DNA of 64,000 nucleotides from Lineus longissimus (Eukaryota; Nemertea; Pilidiophora; Heteronemertea; Lineidae): NCBI RefSeq assembly GCF_910592395.1, contig NC_088316.1:9052001-9116000 (forward strand). Reading direction: 5' to 3'. Below the pieces are notes generated by a model. It was not told the DNA's origin and ran no database searches. It saw only the letters and a list, made by a program, of their open reading frames with translations. Shown here piece by piece: positions 46,601-56,595 of this stretch (position 1 is the first letter of the stretch; each line of letters begins with the position of its first letter). The translations under genes were made by a program, and so were the position numbers.

Positions 46601-48424
46601 TCAAACAACATGCCCCGCAGACACAATCGGGCCGATTGTGTGCATGCCATCTACGAGGGAAGAAACGTCTCGTAGGTAGAAACGAGAGAATGTGGAGTGA
46701 TTACTCCAACATGCAGCGGAAACGACTTCTTGAAGAGCAACTCCTCGGTAGTTAGCCCAGGAGGTGACTAGTGCTCTAACTTCGTGCGCTGAGATGTTAG
46801 CTAGCGCACGAAGATCAGAGGAAGTCTTCAAGGTGTTGTAGGAAAGACGAATAGTCTCCACAATCCACCTTGAAATAGTGGCGGCCGCTATCTCTCGTTT
46901 ATTTCCCTCCTTATAGGACAAAAACAAACGCTCTCTCCCCTGGCGGATACCGGGAGGTTTTGTCCTATTTATGTAGAACTTTAGGGCCCTGACGGGACAT
47001 AAAGTTCTGTCAGGAAGATCATAAGAGATCGTTCCTGACAGAGAGGGAATAGTAACCGGGGGCCGAGAGGCGGCCGGTCCCTGGTTCTTCGCCAGAAATC
47101 CTGGTATGAAAGCCAGGATAACCTCCCCTCCCTCTCTAAAAGCCAGCTTCTTAAAAGAAAGTGCATGGAGCTCTGATCTCCGTTGGGCGGTAGCCAAGGC
47201 TACTAGAAAGACCGTTTTGAGTGTCAGATATTTCATGGATGAAATAGACATGGGTTCAAAAGGATGCCTCATGAGCACCTTAAGGACAACAGAAAGGTCC
47301 CATTTAGGGGTGTTGTGAACCGGTCTAGGACACTCTAATAACATTCCTCTGAAAAGAGGGGTTATTTGGTCCTCCCAACGAAGATCCCAGGTGCTTAAAA
47401 CACGGAGGGTAGAAGCGATGGCGGACTTGTACCCTTTTATAGCCGTGACAGATTGTTGTCTTTCCGTGAATAATTCAATAAGGAAATCAACTAATCTGTA
47501 TATAGAGGGAGAGATCGGATTAACTCCGCTCTCCCTGCACCAGGAAGTGAAGGTAGACCACTTTCCTTGATATACATCAAGGGTAGACCCCCTTTGAGGT
47601 GCGGACATGCGCTTGACAGCGATGTCCGAAAAGCCTCTCTGGTGGAGATGCAACTGGATAAGTTCCAGGCGTGAAACTTGAAAAATCCAGGGTTCTGGTG
47701 GTAGCATCTCCCCAGGGGGTGCCACAGGAGGTGCTTCCAAGTAGGAAGACTCCTGGGGTGGTCTATCAGGAGCTCCAGCAAGGCTGGGAACCAGGCCTGA
47801 TTTGGCCAGCAAGGTGCGATGAGAGTTATTCTCACCGGGTGGCTGGTCAAGATCTTGTTCAGGACTGGTTGGATGAGAGGGAGGGGTGGAAACGCATATG
47901 CGTTCAGCCCGACCCAAGAGGCTGTAAGGCTGTCGACTTCCAGGGCCTCTTCGTCCGGAAGTGGAGAGTAATAGATGGGAAGGCGATTGTTCAGCCTGGT
48001 GGCGAACAGATCTACCTTCGGAGATTGCCAAAGGCGACAAAGGTCGTCTACAATCTCCTGATGGAGTGTCCACTCTGTCTGAACTAGCTTGTTCTGACGG
48101 GACAGGGCGTCGGCAAGGATGTTGCGATTGCCCGGTATGTGTCTGGCACATATCGATACTCCAAGGTCGGCACAAAGATGGTAAAGCTCCCAAGTTAGCT
48201 GGCAAAGAATGCCGGACTTTGTGCCTCCCTGTCTCCTGACATATGCTACTACTGTAGAATTGTCGGAGAACAGGGTTACTCTCCGATTCTTCAGGCGAAG
48301 GGAAAGAGACCTCACGGCAAGAAGGACAGCCTTCATTTCCAATATATTTATTGGAAGAATGGTCTCCTCCCTTGTCCATAGACCCCTTATGGACATGTCC
48401 CCGTTGTTCAGATGTGCTCCCCAC
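46601..48424 (-). CDS. DIRS tyrosine recombinase (YR)
   Basis: The recombinase domain occupies about the last 340 residues, from SAPQRGSTLDVYQGKWSTF (near 47600) on. The catalytic set is visible: Arg in ATAQRRSELHAL, His-x-x-Arg in AHEVRALVTSW, a Trp near AACWSNHSTFSRF, and the nucleophilic Tyr in SRFYLRDV (codon 46676-46678). The first 250 residues overlap the RNase H frame and are not likely to be translated as part of YR. Domain intact. Confidence 0.8.
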   Translation of the reverse strand: MGSTSEQRGHVHKGSMDKGGDHSSNKYIGNEGCPSCREVSFPSPEESESNPVLRQFYSSSICQETGRHKVRHSLPANLGALPSLCRPWSIDMCQTHTGQSQHPCRRPVPSEQASSDRVDTPSGDCRRPLSPLAISEGRSVRHQAEQSPSHLLLSTSGRRGPGSRQPYSLLGRAERICVSTPPSHPTSPEQDLDQPPGENNSHRTLLAKSGLVPSLAGAPDRPPQESSYLEAPPVAPPGEMLPPEPWIFQVSRLELIQLHLHQRGFSDIAVKRMSAPQRGSTLDVYQGKWSTFTSWCRESGVNPISPSIYRLVDFLIELFTERQQSVTAIKGYKSAIASTLRVLSTWDLRWEDQITPLFRGMLLECPRPVHNTPKWDLSVVLKVLMRHPFEPMSISSMKYLTLKTVFLVALATAQRRSELHALSFKKLAFREGGEVILAFIPGFLAKNQGPAASRPPVTIPSLSGTISYDLPDRTLCPVRALKFYINRTKPPGIRQGRERLFLSYKEGNKREIAAATISRWIVETIRLSYNTLKTSSDLRALANISAHEVRALVTSWANYRGVALQEVVSAACWSNHSTFSRFYLRDVSSLVDGMHTIGPIVSAGHVV

Positions 48425-49657
48425 CCTAGTAGGGAATCATCTGTGAACAGGGACACTTCTGGGGGCGGTGGAGCAAGATCTACACCGCTTTGGAGATGAG
48501 TCTCCGACTCCCAGAAGTTCCAGACTTTCTTGAGTAGGTATTGAGGTATCAATACCAACTTGTCTAATGGGTCCCTGTGGGGTTTCCATAGAGACATTAG
48601 AAACATCTGGATGGGACGCATATATAGACGGCCAAGGGGGACTTGGTCTGCTGCCGAATTCAGAAGTCCCAAAAGGCTCAAGCATCGCCTTGCGGGAGCT
48701 TGAGTCCTTCCTCTGAATTCTGCGACGAGATGAAGAATTTTCTTTATCCTGTCCAGGGGGGGGGGGGCAGCATTTTCCCTATGGCCGTAAGGAACCGAAC
48801 TCCAACGTAAACGAAGTCTTGGGATGGTATGAATTCTGACTTTGTTTCGTTGATAATCCAACCTGCAGAAACTACTTTTTGCTTTAGAACCTGAAGTTGT
48901 TGCAGTAGTAGTTCCCGCGATTTGCAACGGAGTAGCTAATCGTCTAGGTAGTGATGGAGCTTGAACCCCATCACGTGAAAGGGAGCGACGAAGGCTGTGA
49001 CTATCATCGTAAAAATTAGGGGTGCCGATGCCAGACCGAACGGCAGGGCCCTGAATTGATACGTCTTTCCTTCGTAATGGAATCGAAGGAAGTGTTGATA
49101 GTCTGGATGGATCGGTACATGTAAGTACGCATCCGTTAAATCCATCGATACCGCCCAATCGTTGGGCTGTATCGCCGTTGCTATAGACCTGGTGGTTTCC
49201 ATCTTGAAATGAGGAACATTCAAGAAGGTGTTTAACCTGGAAAGGTCTATGATCAGCCTCCATGTCCCTGCTTTCTTGGGAACCAAGAAAACGTGGCAGT
49301 AAAAGCCGGGGGAGCATGGATCTTGAAGGACCTGGATAGCTTGCTTCTCCAGTAATGTCGCGACCTCTGTTTGGAGGGCAGAGGCCTTGACTGGGTCCTT
49401 CGGTGGCTGAACTGGGGTTGGATATATGGTAGTCGGGGGGTACGGTTGAAATCTAGTTTCACTCCGTACCTCAACATGTTTGGGACTGGGGACCCCTTTG
49501 GGCACCAATCGTCCCAAATGTCTGCAAATTTTTGCAGACGGCCCCCGACTACCGGAGTCGGCTCCTTTTTGCGTCCGGGAGGAGAAAGGAGGGGGGAGTC
49601 ACCTCTTCCGGCCAGCACCCCTTGGGCGAAAGGAGTGCTTAGTCGGACCGGATCCAC
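47491..49657 (-). pseudogene. DIRS reverse transcriptase-RNase H, three lesions
   Basis: The coding sense runs through three frames. The first holds VVGGRLQKFADIWDDW. The frame shifts at a G6 run (49435-49440), then the RT core follows: FLVPKKAGTWRLIIDLSRLN, MDLTDAYLHVPI, LPFGLASAPLIFT and the active site YLDD. A TAG at 48936-48938 follows YLDD directly. The frame shifts again at a G12 run (48756-48767), then come the thumb and RNase H with SLFTDDSLLGWGAH, NILEMKAV, LFSDNSTVVAYV and ILADALSRQ, giving all four acidic residues. Two of three lesions are homopolymer indels. Confidence 0.8.
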
Positions 49658-51167
49658 CCTGGTTAGAGGAAGTATTTTTCCTCTTTCCAGTCCGGCGACC
49701 CTCCGCTTCCCGTCGGAAGGATCCAGCAGGAGCAGTCTGACTAGGCGGGGTAGGCCTAGGCAGGACCTGCCTGGCGTACCGGATTGAACCCGATGCCTGC
49801 TGGGGCCTCTCTATCTTTCTAGTGTTAGGTAGAGAGGTCTTGGCCCTCTGTGTCGCAGTGGGGGCATATAATTTGTCCCAATCTTTCTGTGCTTGAGCCG
49901 CCTCTTGTACAGAATCTGCGAACAGGAAAGAACCGTCCATAGGAGCGGTTCTTAAGGCCCCTTCCAGCTGGAGGGATCTGATCACATTGAGAGAGCCCAG
50001 TGCGGCGTCTCTACGGAGTAGGACGCTATTTGCTGCGGTCTTGGCGGACAGAGCAATAGCGTGCCTAATCGAATGTGACAAGGATGTCACAAGCGATTTT
50101 GTGTCATCAGATAGTGACTCATTATCTTTTAGGGATCTGGCTAGGGCCAGGTTAGTGTGCTCTGCGTAGGAGAGCACCGCTAACGTGTTTTTGGCCAGAC
50201 CCTCTTGTGCTCTAAGGTCTCGGTAAGCCGAGGAGGAGGTCACCATAGGCACGAGTTGGTCCAGCTGTACATCGTCCTTTGATATGGAAGTCGATGCTGC
50301 AGCTGGACAGCCGGCCGAGCTGACTCGATAATAGTCAGCGCGGTACTGCCTAACGGGAGGAAGTTGTGCCGTGAACAACTTCCCCGGTTTACACCAAGCT
50401 TCCGGTCCGACTGCCGGAAGGACAGGGATGGAAGTACGTTGGTGGGCGCCTTGTGAGTCTCTGATTGTATGCTCCAAAGGTTCAGAGACTGCTACCACCG
50501 ACGGGGAGGGAGGAAGGAATTCAAGTGCCCAAGTGGAGCCTTGAGAAACCTGTGGATTGGGATCCACTTCCTGTCCCCAGAGTGAAAAGGTCGGTGTTGA
50601 CAAGGCTGGCAGTTCCGGCGGGGTAGGGCACAGATCCTGCCGGAGGTACGCTCTGATCAAGGATCTGAGTGTCCTCATATCCGACAAGATACTGGCCTCC
50701 TCTGGTGACAGCTCCTCCTGATTGGGGGAGCGGTAGCCTGGCTGAGAACTCTCGTTCTCAGAAAATTCCTCTAAAATAGAGGAGTCGGATGGTGGGTATC
50801 CGATGGGACCAGGCGCACCAGAGGAACCGGAACCCTGCTCCAGATGGCTGAGTCCATCAGTAAGACCTGCTACCATCTGGATGAGCTGGGACAGTTGCTG
50901 TCCCGACTCGGGTTCCGGACCCGACGTGCGGCTTCTCTCAACGACGGGCGGTTGAGGCGAGGGTGAGCGCATAAGCGAACCCTGGAAGCCGTATGTACGG
51001 GCGAATGGGTCTTCCGGAAGCGGAAGATGCCCATATTCTGAACCAGAGTTCAGATGTCCTCTCTGCGTAGCTCGTTCCATGGGAACGACGCCTCTGCTAC
51101 GAGGAGGGGGTGGCACTTCCGGTTGGTTCCACCCAAGAAGTTGGCCAACGTAGGAAGGTGCCTGCAT
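49599..51167 (-). CDS. DIRS gag-like protein (522 aa)
   Basis: The N-terminal 220 residues are Pro/Ser/Glu-rich. A helical part (about residues 310-430) with LVPMVTSSSAYRDLRAQEG and SIRHAIALSAKTAANSVLLR matches the usual position and style of DIRS gag-like proteins. The C-terminus is very basic (RREAEGRRTGKRKN), as expected for nucleic acid binding. Intact. The RT frame starts about 60 nt upstream of its stop. Confidence 0.7.
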   Translation of the reverse strand: MQAPSYVGQLLGWNQPEVPPPPRSRGVVPMERATQRGHLNSGSEYGHLPLPEDPFARTYGFQGSLMRSPSPQPPVVERSRTSGPEPESGQQLSQLIQMVAGLTDGLSHLEQGSGSSGAPGPIGYPPSDSSILEEFSENESSQPGYRSPNQEELSPEEASILSDMRTLRSLIRAYLRQDLCPTPPELPALSTPTFSLWGQEVDPNPQVSQGSTWALEFLPPSPSVVAVSEPLEHTIRDSQGAHQRTSIPVLPAVGPEAWCKPGKLFTAQLPPVRQYRADYYRVSSAGCPAAASTSISKDDVQLDQLVPMVTSSSAYRDLRAQEGLAKNTLAVLSYAEHTNLALARSLKDNESLSDDTKSLVTSLSHSIRHAIALSAKTAANSVLLRRDAALGSLNVIRSLQLEGALRTAPMDGSFLFADSVQEAAQAQKDWDKLYAPTATQRAKTSLPNTRKIERPQQASGSIRYARQVLPRPTPPSQTAPAGSFRREAEGRRTGKRKNTSSNQGGSGPTKHSFRPRGAGRKR

Positions 51168-51203
51168 TTCCGGTAGGACGAAGTCCGAAACCGGAAATGC
51201 CCG

Positions 51204-51887
51204 TTACTCCTTCGCCGGTATGGAGCTACCGGAAGCCCTATTAGAAGGAGGTACGGAGGGCGGAAACGATGTTACCGAAGACGCATGGCGTTTCGGAGGT
51301 GGCGTTATAAGGTCCGGCCCTACTCTACTGTGTCCGTGAGGACTGGGGTTATTTCGCAGTAAAGACTGAGAAAAACCCCCAGTAGAGTCTTCGGTTACTG
51401 AAAAACGGGAGCCCGCGTCAGTAACCGGAACTGCAATCGGCGGACCGGAAGCAGGGTGCTCCCGCGGGTACAAAGGGCTTGTACTCGGGGGAGCGGACGA
51501 CAGAGGAACCGGAAGGTTCCCTGAGGTCCGGGGTATATTAAACCCTTGGAGACTTATTGGATGTAAGTCTCCCTTGGGACCACAGACATTAATAATGTCA
51601 GATCCCGCATCCTTCGCAGCCCCGGCCGGAACCGGAACTCGGCTGACGGAAGGGGTGGTTGCGGGAGGTTTGCTAGACCTCCGGGTTATATGCCCGGAAA
51701 CGGAACCGGAAGAGGGTTTAGGCGTCTTCGCGGCCCGTTTCCCGCCACCAGACGCATTCCTTTGTGGTGAGACAAAGGATGCCGTCGGAGGGGTACGCCA
51801 TATAAAAAATGGTACCAATGACAATAAAAACACTGGGAACCCCAAGTAGGCCAGAAAGGACGCAATAATTAATGGAAAGGAAAACAT
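51204..51887 (-). CDS. DIRS 5' ORF, Pro/Ser-rich (227 aa)
   Basis: First long frame of the element. The N-terminal 30 residues are hydrophobic, the remainder Pro/Ser/Gly-rich and low in complexity. Position just inside the right ITR and upstream of the gag-like ORF suggests a leader or first gag segment. Function unknown. Confidence 0.45.
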   Translation of the reverse strand: MFSFPLIIASFLAYLGFPVFLLSLVPFFIWRTPPTASFVSPQRNASGGGKRAAKTPKPSSGSVSGHITRRSSKPPATTPSVSRVPVPAGAAKDAGSDIINVCGPKGDLHPISLQGFNIPRTSGNLPVPLSSAPPSTSPLYPREHPASGPPIAVPVTDAGSRFSVTEDSTGGFSQSLLRNNPSPHGHSRVGPDLITPPPKRHASSVTSFPPSVPPSNRASGSSIPAKE

Positions 51888-52182
51888 GCCTACTTGAATT
51901 AAACACTATTGCAATGGATCTGAGTCTTGTTCATTACAATAGATCGGAGAATAGCCTACTTAACTCTACCCTACCAAGATCAAAATAATGGAGCCGGGTC
52001 GACTAAGCTAGCTAAGAAAATGTCTATAATTAAATAGACTGGACAATACTAATGCCAAGATTAGTTTGGCGGTCTACTCCGTAGGTGAATGAACCCAAAA
52101 ATCGTCTAGACTTGGCTGGTTGAATTTGGTTTTAAATCGAATTCACAGCAGCTTTGAAAAAACGATGTGCTTCGTAGAAGCA

Positions 52183-52354
52183 CAAGAGTAAAGACTGAAT
52201 ATGGCGGCATGAGATCGGCGCGATCTCGCGGGATCGGTCAGGGCGCCGCCTGGCGGCCGAGCTGTTAACTCAGTTCTCCCTTTAGAAAATTAAAGGGATA
52301 CTCTTGTGTTTGAGCCCAAATGGAGTAACATGCAAAAGTGTTCCATAGGTAAGT
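52183..52354. repeat. DIRS right inverted terminal repeat
   Basis: Partner of 45876-46047. A unique 17-bp tip, TTGAATGACACAAAATG (52355-52371), extends beyond it. Confidence 0.85.
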
Positions 52355-52371
52355 TTGAATGACACAAAATG

Positions 52372-52750
52372 TACCGGAACCGGAATTGTCATGGGTCTGC
52401 ACAAATTTTTTCAGATTCGATGGACATGATGGATATATGAATTTTGTTTACACTTTATACACATACGTAACCATTACACTCACTACGTTGTGTGAGTTAT
52501 AAGTCGATGATGAACTGAATTTTTTTAGGACAATCAACCTAACCAACCGAACCTAACCAACCATATGCGACTGCACATTGGAGTCTATTTTAAACAATCA
52601 CAAAAACTTACTTCGCGGCCCGTCTAGAGTATAAGTTTATTTCAAACTACAAGGTGCTTGTGATTTACGGCGCATACAGCGCACCATATAACGGGGATTC
52701 CCGAAGACCTTGTCACCAGGAGTACTTCATGCGCACAACAATGCACACTA
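52372..52750 (+). repeat. Repeat block flanking the DIRS insertion (right part)
   Basis: The first 125 bp (TACCGGAACCGGAATTGTC ... GTGTGAGTTAT) match 53810-53940, the sequence continuing from the empty site. After 52500 the sequence diverges. Confidence 0.75.
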
Positions 52751-53065
52751 CTAATAATATGTAAAGAGCCATCTCTAGTGAACTCACACAACTGTTTGAC
52801 ATGGGGGAGCCCCCCAAACCCCCATCCTTCTGACATATATAGCCAGTACATTGGGGGATGAGTCCCCCAAACCCCCTCCCATCTCTGAAATTGACAGGTT
52901 TTAGTCAGTACATTGGGGGGAAGGCCCCCCCAACCCCCCCATTGGACTCTAAAAATAGAATTCCTTGGAGACGCTGAACAATAAGGCCCCATAAAGAAAT
53001 AGTCCCCGCCCCGGTAGCTGTCTCATATCTGCTGGAAGAAGCAGCTATTTGTGGTGAAATAATAA
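52750..53065 (+). repeat. G/C-run repeat, copy 2
   Basis: Near-identical to 37615-37940, including the end TTTGTGGTGAAATAATAATTG. Differences are mostly in the lengths of G and C runs. Confidence 0.8.
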
Positions 53066-53945
53066 TTGAATGCATGTCATGACACCCAGGAGCTTTTTCT
53101 CATTTCTGAAACAGTTGCATGGTTGGAATGAATTTCCAAATCAGTCCGTCAAATCTCTATGCAATGAAAATTGAAATGTCACAACTGTCTCCACTGACGT
53201 TGTCCTGTATGTCCTAGCAGACGATTTTTAAATAAATGATGTGATTGATATACTTGTAGATTGGACTGAATTATTTCTTCAATGATATGAAAATTGAAAA
53301 CCCTCAGACATGCCTGAGTACAAAAATGCAGAGGCAAGACACACCATGCATGTCATGACACCCAGGAGCTTTTTCTCATTTCTGAAACAGTTGCATGGTT
53401 GGAATGAATTTCCAAATCAGTCCGTCAAATCTCTATCCAAATGGAACATTATGACCACTCTATATTTGTGCAGTAGTGTTAAAACTGACTTTTTTGAAGT
53501 AAAGTACGTAAATCGAGAAGAAGAGGACGTCTACTTCGTCTGCAATGAAATGTCACAACTGTCTCCGCCGACGTTGTTGTCCTGTATGTTCTAGCAGACG
53601 ATTTTTAGATACATGATGTCCTACACCCGCACTTCAGGACAGTGGCGCCGGTGTGAATAAATCTACTTGCGTGAATGGTCAATGGCTCATGACATCATGA
53701 AATAATTGCGTCACGAGGAAGGAAACAATGGGAATCATGGTAACTGTGGTTGCGGTGCGTCGTGAAAGCAGGATCGGCAAGCGCGGCCCGTATGGAATTT
53801 GACAAACTGTACCGGAACCAGAATTGTCATGGGTCTGCACAAATTTTTTCAGATTCGATGGACATGATGGATATATGAATTTTGTTTACACTTTATACAC
53901 ACACGTAACCATTACACTCACTACGATGTGTGAGTTATGAAGAGG
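53065..53945 (+). repeat. Unoccupied copy of the DIRS target repeat
   Basis: Matches 45370-45834 and then, without interruption, 52372-52500. The junction at 53804-53813 is the empty insertion site. It contains a second copy of the SFFSFLKQLHGWN frame. Confidence 0.85.
53310..53594 (+). CDS. Possible coding fragment in a repeat (94 aa)
   Basis: Open frame with EARHTMHVMTPRSFFSFLKQ and EDVYFVCNEMSQLSPPTLLS. The copy at 45336 is identical in sense up to a T5/T6 difference that shifts its frame. No family recognised; could be an exon or transposon remnant. Low confidence that it is expressed. Confidence 0.3.
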   Translation: MPEYKNAEARHTMHVMTPRSFFSFLKQLHGWNEFPNQSVKSLSKWNIMTTLYLCSSVKTDFFEVKYVNREEEDVYFVCNEMSQLSPPTLLSCMF

Positions 53946-55469
53946 GTTCTATGTTCCTCAGGTTCTTTGTTCATCAGTCTGGTGTTCCTCAAGAGTCAAG
54001 TGTCTTCAAGTCTCTTGGCCAGCAAAAACCCTTTCCAACCAATTTTTTATGCATTCGGCAATATGCTGGTGGGGGAAAAACCTGATCCCTAGATCCCTGA
54101 CCCCTTGAATTGGTTGCCCAGGTACGACCACAAGCAATTGTCTCAAGGAAGCCACCAGTACGACCACTTGAGAGTCTTGCCAATATCATGCCAGTGAAAA
54201 GGAAGGGTAATGATGGTTGAGGGTTGCAGTTAGGGTACCATCAAAGGAGTACCTCTTCCTCCCTCTGGGTTAAACGTGTCAAAGGACTGCACCATCATTA
54301 AGATTTGGGGGTTCCACTTGAGCGCCCCAGGGTAAGCAGCTCCGAAGGACTTATTGAGAGGCCAATAGGGGGTTTGAGGGGCCTTCCCCCCAATGCACTG
54401 GCTGAAACATGTCAGAAGGACGGGGTTGGGGGGGGGGGCTCTCCATGGCGACAGTTGCACGAGTTCAATAGAGCTTGCACTTTACATTAGAATCTGCCAG
54501 AGTCCCAGACTACGATAGTCTGGACACCTTTCGGGGGGGGGGGGAAATTTTCCATTTCTTTGCCGGCTATTATGACGATGGAGTTGAGTTACTGCTAATG
54601 CGATACACGGAGAAAGCTGTCTATCAAAACAAAAAATTGGCGGAAGGAACTATAGCAGGGTCCCAACCAGGGGGTTTGGGGGGTTTCCCCCCAACCTAAA
54701 GGCGCTGCGCGCTTACTAGGGCACTGCACTGATAATATTAACTCTTCTTTTGGAGATTGGCACGGGGACGAGGCCGATTTACTTATTGCGCTGAAAGTGT
54801 GGAATGCCAAGGTGGGTCGCCGTGTTGCAAACAATTAACCAAATTCAATTTCCCTTAAAAATCGATCCAGACTATCAAACTACGCAAACAGAATTATTGT
54901 AATCATTATAACAGATCATGAGTATAATTATTCAGTAATATTCATTTTTATGCCATATCTTATTTTTGACTCGTTTCGTTTGACCTGTTTCTTTTGAAAC
55001 GTTTTAGTGTTTACATACTACCATTTCAATCAAGCAGCTGGCCGGACTGATGCAGTGTTGATGACGTCGCATGCGTCATGATACCATTCATATTTATTGG
55101 ATTGAATGATCTGATGATGCATTGTATTGTCATTGTCGACATTGATGCCGATGATGGGGTGGATGTGCCATGTGAATGTCATGTGCGGTGGCACCCCAGC
55201 CTGGGCCCTGCCACTGCACTGGCAGTGTCAGCAGGTCAGCATGGTCCTCTAGCTCAGTGACGAGTGTCAGTGTCGACAGTGACACTCATTGCACTGTCAC
55301 TCACTCACTGTCCACCATGTCCACTGACGGTGATGTGCACACTACATTCCGATCCTTGGACCTTGCGATCAACGCCATAAAAACGGATAGAAAACGACGT
55401 TCATCCGCAGCTCCACCTTTGCAACTAACTACTTTCCGAAAATGATCATGATTCTTTCAACATTTTTAC
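53946..55469. other. No supported gene
   Basis: Includes G runs at 54429 and 54534, a diverged inverted copy of the G/C-run repeat (54350-54480) and a CG-richer part (55050-55440) with an 89-codon frame of no recognisable content. Confidence 0.45.
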
Positions 55470-55640
55470 CTTTTTAGCTCAGCTGACAAAGCCAGCGGAG
55501 CTAGTCAAATAGCTATTCGATTGGTGTCCGTCCTTCCTTCCATCCATCCTGCCATCCTTCCATCTAGCCATCTGTAGACAAAGTTGGGCATTTTGTAATC
55601 ATACAACCGAGGCACTTCAAATCTAGTCTTGCTTATAAAC
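55470..55640 (+). repeat. Partial AGCTCA-type repeat
   Basis: TTTTTAGCTCAGCTGACAAAG followed by GTCCGTCCTTCC and CCATCC repeats. This resembles the 5' end of the AGCTCACC family in diverged form; the 3' end is not found. Confidence 0.4.
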
Positions 55641-56595
55641 ACCGCAGAAAATGTTGCTTACGGAAAAAAATTTGGGCGATTCGACTCAAATTCAGCTCCC
55701 CAGGGGGCAAAATGCGTAAATGAAAGAACAATTTTTTGACGCTCTATTCCAGCAGATAAAAGCTTGAAGTAAAGTTGAAAAGGTCTTCATGATACAGAAG
55801 TTTTGATATAAAATAGATTAGTGTCGATTTATATCACCAGTCGGCGGTAGTGAGCAAAACTGTTGTTTGACCCCGGATGACCCCGCTTTAAATTTCCCGC
55901 CGAGGTTACCTGGAGAACTATCATCAAGAAAATGGCGGCGACCTTTTTATTTCTACCGGAGCGATGATTTGTAAGTGACAAATTTTCTTATTTGAGCCTT
56001 TACGGAAATGTATTTTGGTACGAAACTTCACACGTTTATAGAAAAGATCAACGAGAATGTGTTCAAATGCCCTCATAACGATGAGTTCAACGGAATTTGG
56101 TCAAAACAACCTTCGAATGGAGTCAACTTTCTTTGCGAAATTGAAGCGACGACCTCATTATTTATCGTAATTTATGCATATCTGAGTCCAGCTGATGGGT
56201 GATGTTCTGATTTGTGTTCAAACTATTGGAAACTTCGGAAATTAGTTCTATTAATTCTACTATTCTGCAGGAGTATATTATAGCCATTGATGTTGACAGC
56301 TAAAAGCACGAAAACTTTGTTGTTGATCGTCGGGGCGGATTGATATGTGGTTGTGCGTCCAAGGCGAGAATGTAGATAATGAGGTGATAGGAATAATAGG
56401 TATTTTGAAGCCATTTTGACCAAAGCCCTTACAGGCCTTTTTGTCTCAAATTAGCTTAGAAACCCCTAAGAACCAGCCACCTCATTATCTACATTCTTAG
56501 GGAATACTACAGCTCAATGGGTTAATTCCTTAAAATAAATGGCCTTTTTACTGTCTTCATTATCCAAAATTCAAGGAAAAATTCAAGTAAATTAA
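55641..56595. other. Left flank of the virus-like block
   Basis: No ORF of note; short frames only. It contains the inverted repeat at 56367-56497. The transition from host-like sequence to the gene-dense block must lie here, but no long TIR or target duplication could be assigned because the right end is outside the window. Confidence 0.5.
56367..56497. repeat. 20-bp perfect inverted repeat near the left border
   Basis: AGAATGTAGATAATGAGGTG (56367-56386) and its exact reverse complement (56478-56497) enclose 91 bp. It may be a small nested element, or two end fragments of the virus-like element brought head to head. Confidence 0.7.

Larger units (their letters stand above)
45835..52371 (-). 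mobile_element. DIRS-type tyrosine recombinase retroelement, 6.5 kb
   Basis: Minus-strand order is gag-like ORFs, RT-RNase H, tyrosine recombinase, with inverted terminal repeats (45876-46047, 52183-52354) and an internal complementary region (46095-46192). DIRS elements copy via a circular intermediate and integrate with a tyrosine recombinase instead of a DDE integrase. Borders are fixed by comparison with the unoccupied copy of the target repeat at 53690-53940: ACAAAC, then TG, then TACCGG at 53804-53813, against CAAAC|TGCCC and AAAATG|TACCGG here. No target duplication beyond the shared TG. The RT gene carries two frameshifts and one stop. Confidence 0.9.

Noticed and set aside
55176-55445. 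89-codon Ser/Thr-rich ORF as a gene
   Set aside because: Composition reflects short GTCACTCACTC-type repeats; no motif or splice support.
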